Assembly: GCA_930367215.1 (NCBI GenBank)
Contig: OV884059.1
Location: forward strand, 224,067,803-224,131,802
Length of the DNA: 64,000 nt
From: Pollenia angustigena
Taxonomy: Eukaryota > Arthropoda > Insecta > Diptera > Polleniidae
Reading direction: 5' to 3'
Below, one piece after another: positions 21,773 through 32,459 of the stretch. A model generated the notes under the pieces. It worked only from the letters and a program-made list of their open reading frames with translations. It was not told the DNA's origin and made no database searches. A program made the position numbers and the translations under genes. Every line of letters begins with the position of its first letter. The stretch's first letter is position 1.

Positions 21773-22423
21773 TAGTGCGATTCACTAACTTTTATAACGA
21801 TAATCGAATCGTTAAAATAAGTATAATGAAAATTTATCGAATATGCTATTCTGTAAAATTTTTAACGATATTCGCTGTCGTTTAAAGTCAGCTGTTTCTT
21901 TAAGCAATTTTTTGTCGTTATCTTAGCGACAATAATTTAGTTTGTGTTTATTTTATCGATAAAATGTTTTTTATGTTTAAAATAGCTTACATACATACAA
22001 AGATATATTCATATGTATATGTATGAACAAAAACAAAATAATAAATTTAAAATTTGCAAAAAGAAAGCAAATTAAGAACAAAAATAAAATTCTAAATGTA
22101 AAATTCACAAAAAAAAAAATATAAAACCACAAATTAACCCTTCGTCTTACTTATGAGTCTGGCCAGACCTTTTTCAGTGCATTTTAAATGAAAAAATATG
22201 TGTAACAAGGGGGGTTAAGAACAATTTCATATGTTTTTATTGTATTCTCTTTTGTGCTTTTCGTTTTTTTTTTAACATTTTGTAGACAGAGATGTTACAA
22301 AAAAAACAGCTGTGTACTATCGTTAAAAAAAATTACAGAATCACACTATCGTTACTGCAAGCGAATATAAATGTCGACAAATATTACGATTGTCGGATCG
22401 TTAAAAGTTAGTGAATCGCACCA
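21773..22423. mobile_element. TIR element, TRGTGCGATTCACTAAC ends
   Basis: Left end TAGTGCGATTCACTAAC and right end GTTAGTGAATCGCACCA, each followed inward by ATCGTTA-rich repeats. About 650 bp and without a coding frame. No unambiguous target duplication. Confidence 0.65.
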
Positions 22424-22458
22424 CTGGCAAATGTAAACGCTATGTAAGCTCTAGGTTA

Positions 22459-23337
22459 AGGCCAGTTTACACGGTAATACAATGTATTAGGACTTTGTAG
22501 AATCAAAATATTATGACATTCTCTCCGTGTTTAAAAGAAAAAAATAAAAATCATTTGTAAGTATAAAGCTGCGTTCACAATCAAAAAAACATTTTCACTT
22601 GGTGTTCATAATAGAGCAACAATTTCTTTTGTAACCACACACATTTTGCATTAAGAAACCGTTTGCAAATTTTAGCCACAACAATATTATGCATTTATTT
22701 TTATTTTTGTAAACATTTTGTTTAAATTTTCATTCAAAACTATATAATTAATTATTAATTAATTAATTAAAATTAATAAAATTATTTTAAACGTCAGAAA
22801 CAATTTCATACAAATTGTTGCTGAAGTTCTAGTTGACTCAACTTTAGTTACATTTTAAAAAAAATTTTAGTTACATTTTTGTTCTAAAAATGAAAGGAAA
22901 ATATATGAAATACTTTGGGATGAAAAAAGATAGAAGAAAAAACGAAATTGTTTTTTTGATTGTGAACGTAGCTTAATTCATTTTTACACTGATCGTATAA
23001 GTAAAATCAAAAATAATAACAACAAAGCAGATGGTTGCAGTTTTAAATCTTTACAAAAACAACATGAAAATTTCGTGAATTGATTTTAGTTGTTTTTGTA
23101 ATTGTATAAAAATGCTATCACCTTTAATATACTCTGTTAAAATACACCTCTGGTGTGATGAGAATACATAAGTTTCTAAAATGGTTTAGAAAAAAATCAT
23201 TTACCGACCGCTTGTCAGATTTTGTATCCGTATTCTCTCTTACTCAAAACATTTTGCTTTTACATGATAAGATTTTTCTCATTCTACATAATTTTTCGAC
23301 ATCTCGTAATAGATTGTATTACCGTGTAAACTGGCCT
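22459..23337. mobile_element. PIF/Harbinger-type MITE, AGGCCAGTTTACACGG ends
   Basis: Ends AGGCCAGTTTACACGGTAAT and ATTACCGTGTAAACTGGCCT with a 3-bp TTA duplication (22456-22458 and 23338-23340). A 3-bp TWA target is typical of PIF/Harbinger. A second MITE is nested inside (22567-22973). No transposase. Confidence 0.7.
22567..22973. mobile_element. Nested MITE, AGCTGCGTTCACAATC ends
   Basis: Ends AGCTGCGTTCACAATCAAAA and TTTTGATTGTGAACGTAGCT, with TAA on both sides (22564-22566 and 22974-22976), again a PIF/Harbinger-like target. Non-coding, 407 bp. Confidence 0.7.
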
Positions 23338-23393
23338 TTAGTATGGAGTTGCCATACATTATATCTAACGCAAAATTTTGGATCACTAGTGTG

Positions 23394-23600
23394 CAAGGCG
23401 AATTCAACTACAGGTTGTGTCGGAACTACAACAATCCAAAAACAACAGAAACGACATAGGGTTTTTTACATTGCATTGATAGTGCCATTAGCTCGAAATG
23501 TCAACAATTATTAGCAAAACACTAACAAATCAAAACAAATGAGCTCGAACTGTCAAAATCACATGCCGTTTCGACACCACCTGTAGTTAATTCGCCTTGA
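23394..23600. mobile_element. MITE, CAAGGCGAATT ends
   Basis: Inverted ends CAAGGCGAATTCAACTACAG and CTGTAGTTAATTCGCCTTG(A). Flanked by near-matching 8-mers CTAGTGTG (23386-23393) and CTTGTGTG (23601-23608), so hAT-type is likely. Non-coding, 207 bp. Confidence 0.65.
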
Positions 23601-23824
23601 CTTGTGTGATAGAAATTGAATTTGAACAGGAAACCATTTTACGAAGGCGAAACCTTGGGTTTTCCCTTTTAAAAGCATTGATAACACAAGGGTACAAAAT
23701 TGAACTTTTTTGTGTTGATTGGAAGTTTAATGCATTTTATTACTAATATTTACGCCGCTGATTTCAAATCTTATCTCCTTTTTTTTCAAAAATTAAAAGT
23801 TCAAAAAATCATAACTGTACACTA

Positions 23825-24214
23825 GACTGGTCGCAATTTTTTTTTTAAATTTAAGTGTTTGCGCTGCTTAAAATATGAGGTTTGGTGTAAGAAATCATGA
23901 TCTAATTTTTCAGGTCAATCCGATGGTGCCTAGCCGTGCCGGGTGGGGCCCAAAGTTCTCCATATTATAAAAAAACACATATTTTCTATCAGATCTTTAT
24001 AGTTATACTAGTTGAAAAGCCGAATATCAAAAATATGGCTTCGTTACTATCTTCCGCAGAGAAAGTACTTCAAGTGTGCCAAATTTCAGCTTCTTATGTC
24101 ATCAGATGGCTTCAGAAAGTTTCGGAAAGAATAGGACATACATGCAAACATCCTGGTATACTAAGAAATTACAATTAAATTAAAAAAAAAATCGCATTCA
24201 AGATGCGACCAGTC
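23825..24214. mobile_element. Foldback element, GACTGGTCGCA ends, copy 2
   Basis: Short sibling of 14882-16040 with TA flanks (23823-23824 and 24215-24216). Shares GTTTGCGCTGCTTAAAATAT and GTGCCTAGCCGTGCC at the left and ATGCGACCAGTC at the right. The 80-codon frame at 23936-24178 is element sequence. Confidence 0.75.
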
Positions 24215-24707
24215 TACTTTACACTTCATTAAGCAATTGTCAAAAATTTTTGGAAATCACCAAAAAATTGCTGAGTAATTCTTTTTTACTTAAAAAAATA
24301 CAAATTTTGTACATATCGAGGGCCTATATTCAAAATCCTGTATCTTAAAAAACACAACTTTTCAGGAGAGCCAAAAAACTGTTTTTTTTCGCGTTTTTCT
24401 TGAGTTATTAAAATTCGGTATTCTACAATACTTTTGAAATCTACTACTGAAGCTCACAGGTAATTGGTTCATAAAATTTTGCATTATTGGGGACTTTATG
24501 CGAGATAGAGGGTTTTGCTTCTCAAAAATATTCAATATGTATGTATGAAAATGAAAAGATAGAGGGTTTTACATTTTAATAAAAATTAATTATTTTGAAT
24601 TTATTTATGCCATCTGTCAGTGTTTAACGTGGCTTATTTAAGATAATGGCTAATAATACAACATAAGATGAAAAAAAACTTTACAATTAACAACATTAAA
24701 CAAAAAG

Positions 24708-24974
24708 TTATAGCAAAAATTTTTTTTTCTGCTTTTTTAAATATGTTTCGAGTTTGACGCTCTTCAAATCTCGCAAATTCTTCCACTTATTTGGTTGAAT
24801 TGAAAGTGGAGCAGAATATAGAGGTTTCGGTTCAATATTGTCTGTATAAGGTTTAATACGAACAGGAAGATCAATGTGATCTGTATCAAAATTTATTTTA
24901 TATTTTACGCTACCATCTGGAAGATATAAATAAGGAACGGAATCGATTGGCAAGTGTTTAGATTGATTTTTCAA
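24708..24974 (-). pseudogene. Fragment of a TE-associated insect protein
   Basis: An 88-codon frame with DSVPYLYLPDGSVKYK, then PLYSAPLSI and NKWKNLRDL. From memory this matches the C-terminal half of an uncharacterised repetitive insect protein family; another piece with related motifs is at 38406-39014. Truncated at both ends, so not a functional gene. It lies between the TIRs at 24311 and 26326 and could be the remnant of that element's own protein. No catalytic residues can be named. Confidence 0.45.
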
Positions 24975-25484
24975 CTTAATCTCTATCCTAGCATGGGCAT
25001 TTGCGTATGGCCTTTCTCTAAGAACTTCTGTTCAATAACTTTATTATTTTAAGCAACAAAATTGGATAGAGCATTAGATAAATAACGGTTACGGTTTTGG
25101 TAGCCACATCCATCCGAGTTTGTTATTGGCAATAAATCTGATAAGCAATACGTTTTTAAATGATTTATAATAAAGGAAACAAATACCGACGCGGACAAAT
25201 CACCATTGATTTTGCTCCACCAATAGTTTGTTCACTGATGAGTACCTATATTATAAATAGTAAAACTGTGTACCTGAAGGCGTTGCTTAAAGTAAATTGC
25301 TGATGCATTTATATTTTGACAAAGTTTTACTGGTTAAGCGTCCATTGTAAAAACGTGACGTACACCAGTCTCAGCTGCAATTTTATCAATACTTTTTTCA
25401 TACTGTACACGATGTTTTTTTTATTAAACGTGTTGATTACATTCATCAGCTGATACTATTATGTAAGTTTATCACACGATAATA

Positions 25485-25820
25485 TTAGCGGTTTTCACCC
25501 TTGAAAGTAAAGTCCCTTGTAGACCTTGTGAATCTTATTAATTTAGTTAAAGTACTAAGATTAACAACACTGCAACAACAAAATGTATTAGACTAAAATT
25601 TACTAGGCTGTGGTTGAAAAATCCAACAAAAAGCTGTAGTAAACACGTTTGTTAAATAACCCAGAATAAAACCGTTGAAGAAACTATATCTGTCCCTCTC
25701 CCTCACTCAGCATCTTTTTAATTTACAATACTTATGAAAAAGACACTCACGCTTTGTAGTATAAAATCGTATTAAGTAAAACAGAGTTGTACACTTAATA
25801 CAAAGGGTGAAAACCGCTAA
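25485..25820. mobile_element. Nested MITE, TTAGCGGTTTTCACCCTT ends
   Basis: Ends TTAGCGGTTTTCACCCTT and AAGGGTGAAAACCGCTAA, flanked by TA (25483-25484 and 25821-25822). 336 bp, non-coding, inside the 24311-26326 element. Confidence 0.7.
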
Positions 25821-26439
25821 TATTTTAATTACATACGATTTTAAACATCCTATAAATTACTTATTTTTTGACAATTATATCATAGATGAAACTTTAAAAG
25901 AAGACACTTTTTAAGCAGATTCCAACTTTTACGATTTATTTTTATGCCATGGACATTATATTTTAATATTTTAATTATAATTCAGTTCAGAATCGGCTTT
26001 CGCTATTTTAAAAAACCATTAAAAATGTCAAACTCATGTTCAGCTTGCAGAAAATAGTAAAACCCATGCATTGCAGGAACAAGTTATTCAAAAAAGTATT
26101 TAAAAATGTATTATTAGAAAAGATAGAGGGTTTTGCATTCGGAAAAATTAATTGTATAAGATAGAGAAAATACAAAAATGCAAATAAAATAGCAAAAAAG
26201 AACATGTTTGTTATTAAAATCACACCATAGATGAGGGTTGCTTTACTGAACATTTTACCATTAAAAAGTAATTTTCGTGAAAATGAAAGATAGAGGGTTT
26301 TGAATATAGGCCCTCGATATGTGCTTTAAAAAAGAACGGTGAAGCATACATAAGTATGTTAGTTGTTGTGGATTCATGCGGTTGTAACCGACGAAGACAA
26401 CTAACACAAGTGAGGTCATCTTATCACTAAAGGAAACTG

Positions 26440-26810
26440 CTTTACTAAAGGGTCAAAACGTCTATAGCTCCAATATTGGCGAAACTGGTCTATGTTAAAA
26501 GGGGAGTATTTTGGGACCATGTTATTGATCAAGTTAAGTATACTTTGAACAATACTCACAGGTCCATTGGGGAGCATCCGAACGTCCTGTTTTTTGGTAC
26601 GGGTCAGAGGGGGAATGTAACCGATCCATTTAGGAAGTGTCTTGAGACCATTAATGCGTGCTCTTGGGATAAGGTCAGGAGCATTTACTAACCAGGAAAG
26701 GGTACAGAAATATAATGAGGATTTTTTTTAGACCATATTCTGGTGAAGAAGTTTGATTGTACGGCTGGAGTATCTCGGAAATTGATTCCGAAGTAAAATA
26801 TTAAATATCA
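26440..26810 (+). pseudogene. Gypsy-type LTR retrotransposon integrase fragment
   Basis: The frame 26476-26691 has WDHVIDQVKYTLNNTHRS followed by HPNVLFFGTGQRG, the pattern of the integrase C-terminal region of Ty3/Gypsy pol proteins (LNNT..S.G..P..LLFG). After a stop, shifted frames continue with VQKYNEDFF and TAGVSRKLIPK, which also fit the integrase tail. Stops and frameshifts show it is dead. No LTRs or other pol domains were found near it. Confidence 0.75.
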
Positions 26811-27139
26811 AAGTTACTGAGAAATTATCGTTATTTGATTTAAGATGTAGATGCTTTCCAATAACGCCGCACGCCTTAAAACAGGCGTTTGGGCTTTCCT
26901 TTAAGTCTGCATAAATTGTTGGATTCGATGCTTTTAAGGGCAACGATATCGAGCAAAATTGATCGAAATTTTTTATTTTGGTATTATGATTCTCGATATC
27001 GAATGAAATGTATCGTAATTTGAGATGATAGCATTCGATATCGAGTAACCAAAGACATTACATCTCACTAGTTTTCATTCGATACGTCAATGTCTATCGT
27101 ATGCAGAAAAATACGATATCTTACTCGATATCGACTGCG
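26811..27139. other. Sequence with scattered CGATATCGA motifs
   Basis: No gene. TCGATATCGA-like palindromes recur between 26948 and 27135, suggesting a small degenerate foldback sequence. Confidence 0.4.
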
Positions 27140-27520
27140 GTAATTAGGCCCCAGGACTTAATGGCCTGGCTACCACGCGGCGAGAAAGCGCGTGCTATTT
27201 GGTCTCAGAAAGGACCAGATAAGGACAGTGAAATGGGTCATTACGCGTCACTGGGTGATAGGGACTCATGCGGGGAAAATGGGTCATGATTAAAATGAAT
27301 ACTGTAGAAATTGTCATGATGAAGAGGATGAGGAGAAGGTGGTTCACTTCCTCTGCCAATGCCCCGGTCTCGGGGATATTAGGTTTAGGAATTTTGGGAG
27401 ACCGGAATTGCCATGTCTGGACGATATGTCTAATGTAGGACTAAAATCGAGGGTGCAATTTAATGAATCAGATGTAAAATCAACAGTTTTTTTAGCCAAT
27501 GACAGATAAAGAAGTGGAAG
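27140..27520 (+). pseudogene. Non-LTR retrotransposon C-terminal (RNase H and zinc-knuckle) remnant
   Basis: In one frame, after a stop, the sequence gives HWVIGTHAGKMG and then EYCRNCHDEDEEKVVHFL followed by CQCPGLGDIRFRNFG. This is the Cys/His-rich tail seen at the end of I/Jockey-type non-LTR retrotransposon polyproteins (TGHW..G.H, C..C....E...H.LC.CP). A stop at about 27288 and frame changes show decay. Only the 3' part of the element is present. Confidence 0.7.
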
Positions 27521-27667
27521 AAATGGCAATTTTTCTACTTTGACTGCCTTTTTTTTAAACGCTGCTATAAATTCTGTTTCCATATTAGATAGAAAATTCC
27601 AATACATTGGCAATTATTCGTTTTGGTGAATTGACAATTTATTTAGCACTGCAAATTCAAACAACTT

Positions 27668-27778
27668 ATGGCGATTTCTTTTCTGAGAAATATGTTGCAT
27701 AAATGTTACATGCTCTATCTCTTTTGTGTAGAGCATGTAACATTTATGCAACATATTTCTCAGAAAAGAAATCGCCAT
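27668..27778. repeat. Perfect 50-bp inverted repeat (hairpin)
   Basis: Arm 27668-27717 is an exact reverse complement of 27729-27778, with an 11-base loop between. The arms include GAGAAATATGTTGCATAAAT. No flanking target duplication was identified. It could be a young snapback duplication, a very small foldback MITE, a hairpin RNA source, or an assembly artefact. Confidence 0.9.
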
Positions 27779-28149
27779 TAGATTTGAATAAGTGCAGCGA
27801 ATAAGACAATTTTCTTAGATCTCTTGGCAAAGTATTCCAGATTTTTTAAACCCGAATCTGATATGATTGTCCGAAAGTGTTTAAACGTCTAATACGAAAA
27901 ATAATTTGAGGATTCCTTGTTGACCGAGAGAAATTAAAATTTTCAACAATATAATCAGGGTTACCGTTTACAATGCATTTAGAGAAAAATAATAATATTC
28001 TAATAGCAATAAAATTTTCAAAAGATGTCCAAAAAAATAACAAATAATTATGTTAAAAATAGCCTTACATAATTACCTGCTCCCGAAAAGACTTCCAAAC
28101 AGTATAGAATATGTGGCATTAAAACAAAGCAAGTTAATACTTAGAGAAT
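27779..28149. other. A+T-rich DNA, no feature recognised
   Basis: Short frames only (for example 27846-28043 minus), without known motifs. Confidence 0.4.
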
Positions 28150-28545
28150 ACAGTATTTTCAAGACAAATGAAAGGCTAAAGGTAATTAATATGAGGAGAA
28201 AAATTTAACAAGTTATCAATAACGACCCCTAGACATTTAATTTTTCGACAAAAATAACTCGGTTCACGCTGAATCCATTCTCGTGAGCCCATGTTACCAC
28301 CTCACTAATCACATAATTAACACCCTCCCCCAACACGTCAAGGAACTCAGCATCAGAATAACAAACAAATTGTACATCGTCAGCATAGACGAAGGGCTTA
28401 AAGGAGACGCCATTTAACGTCTCTAACAGGTCATTAATATAAATCATTAAAGAAGCGGTCCAATTACAGATCCTTGTGGGAACACCACTTGCTTTCTGAC
28501 GAATCTGGAAGTAACGAGCACTATCGGAAGTTAATACTGAGATTA
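28150..28545 (-). pseudogene. Jockey-type reverse transcriptase fragment
   Basis: Reading the minus strand, SGVPQGSVIGPL is followed, after a frameshift, by MIYINDLL and then FKPFVYADDVQF, the catalytic YADD box of non-LTR reverse transcriptases. It continues as TWAHENGFSVNRV, where an internal deletion joins to sequence matching 52660-52720. The order (GVPQGS, INDL, YADD, GF.vN..K) is diagnostic of the RT palm. Frameshift, deletion and missing ends show it is dead. A sister fragment is at 52560-53000. Confidence 0.8.
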
Positions 28546-28559
28546 CAATAAATATCGAT

Positions 28560-30080
28560 TAAAATTTAAAAAAAAATATCGTTAGCTAAAACGCAAAAAC
28601 GCGTAGCTAACAAAAATATAATTTTACAGGAGAAGTTAAAAACTTTGTATTGAAGGTTTTTGTTAATAGTTTTCCTTCAGTCCAAATATTAATTTAAAAT
28701 GATAATTCTTAGATTAATACATTTCATAATAATACTTTAGATATAAGGCTCAGCCAATTCTGTGCAATTATACATTTTAACAAATTTAAAATTCTGCTAT
28801 TCAATAAATAAATAAATAATAAAAACTTTGTAAAATTAACACTTTAAACATATCAGAAAAAGAAGCATTGATTTAGCCGTCCATGGAATTCTTCAAACAA
28901 TTTTTAAAGAAACCCATTTCATTATATTTTGTTAGAAAAAATTGTGATATTACGTCGTTTTGCATTTATCAAAAAAAAAAAAAAAAACACACTTGTCGTT
29001 ACGTCTATTTTTTTTTTTTTTTTATTAATAACAGCGTAATTTTTGAACGCAGAAGTGAACAATTTTGTCAAGACCTGTACATAGTTTAATGGCATTTATA
29101 ATAACAATCAAAAGGGTGTCTTCTAGAATCCGATCCACTCGAAAGTGGATTACTTCAGCATTTTTGGTGTTCAGCATTTCATGTTTTTATTCGTTTTCAA
29201 TTAGACTAGTAAGGGGTTGGTGAAAATAAAACGAATCGACTCTTATTCTTATAAATGATAACATTTTTAACAAAAACAAATATTTTGTTTTTAGTTTAAA
29301 AAGTTCTTTATCCAATTTAATGAAAAATATATCGTTACCTAAAACGCAAGAGGCCCTAACTAACCCAAAATTTAAAATCGACTTTTTCAATGATTTTGAT
29401 GTAATTATAGCTCATTTTTTAACGCTTTTTATGTTATTTTCCGACAATTTGTTTTTTTAATCGATTTAGCGATCTCAAATTAGTTTTTGGGTTAGTTTAA
29501 AATTTTGCAATTTTAGCCATTTTCGCGATAAAAGCGATTTGTTCCTGTAAGTTTTCCGATTCATTACAGCCTAAACGATTTATAATAAATAGTAGACTTT
29601 GCTATCATGCCGCTGTTAGCAAATTTTCGCTAATTTAGCAATTTTAAAGAATTTTTGCCATTCATTATAGTTTTAGGGACTGATAATCAATTTTACGACA
29701 TGTTTGAAATATTTAAAATTTTCGCGAATTTTCGCAATTTCAAAAGTATGCATTTTTTGCGAATTTTAGCCATGCTCGTGTAAGAAGCGATTTTATTCTG
29801 ATTCTTTACAGCTTTCACGATTTTTAATAAATATTAGACTTTGCTCTCATGCTTCGGTTAGCAAATTTGCGATCTTTAGTTCAACTTAAGTTTTTTCGAA
29901 CAAAAACTTCGAATACACAAAAATATGCGGATTTGAGAACACCTATTTATGAATTATGCGGATTAAAAAAATTTTTCTTTTTTTATTTTAAGTCGAAACC
30001 TAGAAAATACCTGCAAAACTCGATTTTGAATTTTTTTGTTAGTAACGCCTTTTTGCATTTTAGCTAACGATATTTTAAAA
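28560..30080. repeat. Dispersed A+T-rich repeat family
   Basis: Several diverged copies of a sequence with ATCGTTAGCTAAAACGCAAA, TTTTCGCGAATTTT and GCAAATTT(T/C)GC occur here on both strands. A homologous block lies at 2650-2725. Poly-A and poly-T runs lie at 28971-28987 and 29010-29025. No credible gene. Confidence 0.5.
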
Positions 30081-30141
30081 AAGTCCATATTATCTCCAGA
30101 TAACATTTTATATATGTATGTAATCCCTAAATTTAATACAA

Positions 30142-30993
30142 CCCTGCAAATAATAGGACCAGTCCAAACACGCGTGTAAAGAGTAGTCCACCCCTGCAAA
30201 TAATAGGACCAGTCCAAACACGCGTGTAAAGAGTAGTCCACAAGGGACCAGGACTAGTCCACAAGTAACCCAAACGTATGGAAAAAACCTGGTCTATTTA
30301 ACATTACGATGTCCTAGGAGAGGACCATATAACCCACCTTTGGACCACTAAGGAGTAGTTTTAAAACTACTCCATGGTATATAACCCACCTTTGGACCAG
30401 TAAGGAGTAGTTTTAAAACTACTCCATGGTATACTCAAGAGGATTAGTTTTGAAGTCGTTTAAACACGAAAGCATGTCGTTAAAAAACGAAGACATGTCG
30501 TCTCACTACAAACACTTTTTAACAATGGTATGGTCCATGCTTGCATTACATCGGACTAGTCCATGGAGTAGTCCATTTTATCAAAATGGGTCAGGTGGTC
30601 CAATTTTATTTGCAGGGACAAGGGACCAGGACTAGTCCACAAGTAACCCAAACGTATGGAAAAAACCTGGTCTATTTAACATTACGATGTCCTAGGAGAG
30701 GACCATATAACCCACCTTTGGACCACTAAGGAGTAGTTTTAAAACTACTCCATGGTATATAACCCACCTTTGGACCAGTAAGGGGTAGTTTTAAAACTAC
30801 TCCATGGTATACTCAAGAGGATTAGTTTTGAAGTCGTTTAAACACGAAAGCATGTCGTTAAAAAACGAAGACATGTCGTCTCACTACAAACACTTTTTAA
30901 CAATGGCATGGTCCATGCTTGCATTACATCGGACTAGTCCATGGAGTAGTCCATTTTATCAAAATGGGTCAGGTGGTCCAATTTTATTTGCAG
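30142..30993 (+). mobile_element. CCCTGCAAATA MITE, fused dimer
   Basis: First unit 30142-30617 begins CCCTGCAAATAATAGGACCA, with a local ~50-bp duplication of its left end (30142-30191 and 30192-30241), and ends TTTATTTGCAGGG. A second unit (30618-30993), lacking about the first 50 bp, follows directly and ends TTTGCAG. Each unit has twofold CCCACCTTTGGACCA and GGAGTAGTTTTAAAACTACT palindromes. Near-identical to the solo copy at 60835-61260. Frames at 30426-30635, 30804-31058 and so on are repeat translations. Confidence 0.8.
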
Positions 30994-31031
30994 AGTTGTA
31001 CCTACTACTACTACTACTGTACTTTTTGTTT

Positions 31032-31400
31032 CTATGGAAATTGTGTGTACCTACATAAGTATGTGTGTTTAGTTTCATTTAAATTTTTTTTTTTCTTGTA
31101 CTACATAGTTATGCTGAATAAATACATGAGTAATAATTGTTTGATTTCTGGCTCTTTCGTTTGTATTTTTTGTTTCTTTACCAAACAATCATTTGCGCTC
31201 AGAACACTTAGAATCTTTATAAAAAAAAACGAAGGCAACGATTGTATAAATAACAAAGCACGATGTGCGTTATTTGAATGACTGCAAACCAGCAGCGAAT
31301 ATTTGCGGTTGCGCGAGTTTGACTGTATGACCGTAAGCGTGCGTATTTGTTGTCGTTAATTAAATGCGATTTTTTTTCAATTGCAAAAAGCTATTCTCTG
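31032..31400. mobile_element. Solo right part of hAT-type element 1
   Basis: Collinear with 6709-6760 joined to 9615-9904 of element 1, ending GCTATTCTCTG. It lacks the 6761-9614 insertion and so shows the unoccupied site TACTACAT. The left end was not found; it merges into a (CTA)n run near 31000-31018. Confidence 0.8.
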
Positions 31401-31549
31401 TACTGGCAAATGTAAACGCTGTGTTAGACCAACATACATACATATGTAAAATTATTGACCGACAATCTTATCAGCTAATCAGCTTTATGCTCTTATTTCT
31501 AGTCATATAAAACTATTTTCGAGAGGAACATTTATATTGGATCCATGGT

Positions 31550-32220
31550 TAATTATGGACCAATCATTACATATAGTTGTTAAAATTTGTTGTTGTGTTT
31601 TATATGGGTTTTCAGAAGGCTACTTAACATGGGACCTAAGTAAAATTATGGACCGATTATCACAAAATTTCATGGTACATATTATTTCAAATTTTACCAC
31701 GATATTTAAATAATTTCCCTGAGTGGGCATTATATGGAGCCTATGGTTGATTTTATACCGATCTTTACGCCATTTTTAATGTGATTTAAAGCCTCATGAA
31801 ACTACGAAAGAAACATTATTCGTTACGGTTTTAGGCGTACTTAGCGGTTTGCCGAGTGTAGGCTTAATATGGGGCATATGGTAATTTATTAACCGATCTG
31901 CACGAAATTTGATAGTGTGATTTCTGGTCCTATAAAACTGCCACGTACCAAATTTTATTACAGCAGCATAATTTATAACGTGTTTTATACCACCATTTGT
32001 TAGTTTTTGTAACAAAGTAATGAATTTTTCAGGGCGGTGGTTCCATATTTGAACTAGAAGCAATTTTACACTAATGTTGTTCTTTTCCTTTGAGTTGTTC
32101 GAAAATGAGCGAGCGTGTTTTTAACAGACAGAGCCAGAATATTTATTCTTTATGAGGTGTTAGATGAATAATAAATAAGTTTTACACGGAATGACAAACT
32201 TACTGCTTATATCACGATGT
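31550..32220 (-). repeat. Decayed inverted copy of the 153-bp tandem-repeat element
   Basis: Minus-strand motifs such as GATCGGT, CCATATTAAGCC and TACGCCTAAAACCG match units of the 8213-9360 array, with heavy divergence. The 89-codon minus frame at 31794-32063 is repeat sequence. Confidence 0.6.
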
Positions 32221-32317
32221 GCGAAAGAAACAAAAACAAACTTTTAAAACTTTGTTGTGGTTTCAAATGTATTTGTGCGAAAGAAAGCGTTCTTTCGACA
32301 TCGTGAAATTGATAGTT

Positions 32318-32457
32318 ACTGCCTGTTTGTAGAATACGAGCACAAGACTCGTTTGCTTAACTAACATTTAAAACAAAAAAAAAACTAATTTTGAAATTTT
32401 GTTTTAAATGTAAGTTAAACGAACGAGTCGTGAGCTCGTGTTCTACAAACAGGCAGT
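32318..32457. mobile_element. MITE, TTTGTAGAACACGAGC family, copy 1
   Basis: Long inverted repeat: ACTGCCTGTTTGTAGAATAC on the left and GTTCTACAAACAGGCAGT on the right. Related in its arms to 42590-42717. Non-coding. Confidence 0.65.
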
Positions 32458-32459
32458 TA

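Larger units (their letters stand above)
24311..26326 (-). mobile_element. TIR element, CGAGGGCCTATATTC ends (2 kb)
   Basis: Left ACATATCGAGGGCCTATATT and right AATATAGGCCCTCGATATGT are inverted. The motif GATAGAGGGTTTTG recurs just inside both ends (near 24500, 24556, 26121 and 26287). The interior holds a fragment of a TE-associated protein (24708-24974) and a nested MITE (25485-25820). Boundary and target duplication are uncertain because the end itself is palindromic (ATATCGA). Confidence 0.65.

Noticed and set aside
26440..26810. Endogenous retrovirus
   Set aside because: Only an integrase tail is present, with no envelope or LTR; a Gypsy-type retrotransposon remnant is sufficient.
30426..31281. 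Overlapping frames of up to 120 codons
   Set aside because: They lie in a MITE dimer and recur almost identically at 61069-61408; repeat-derived.
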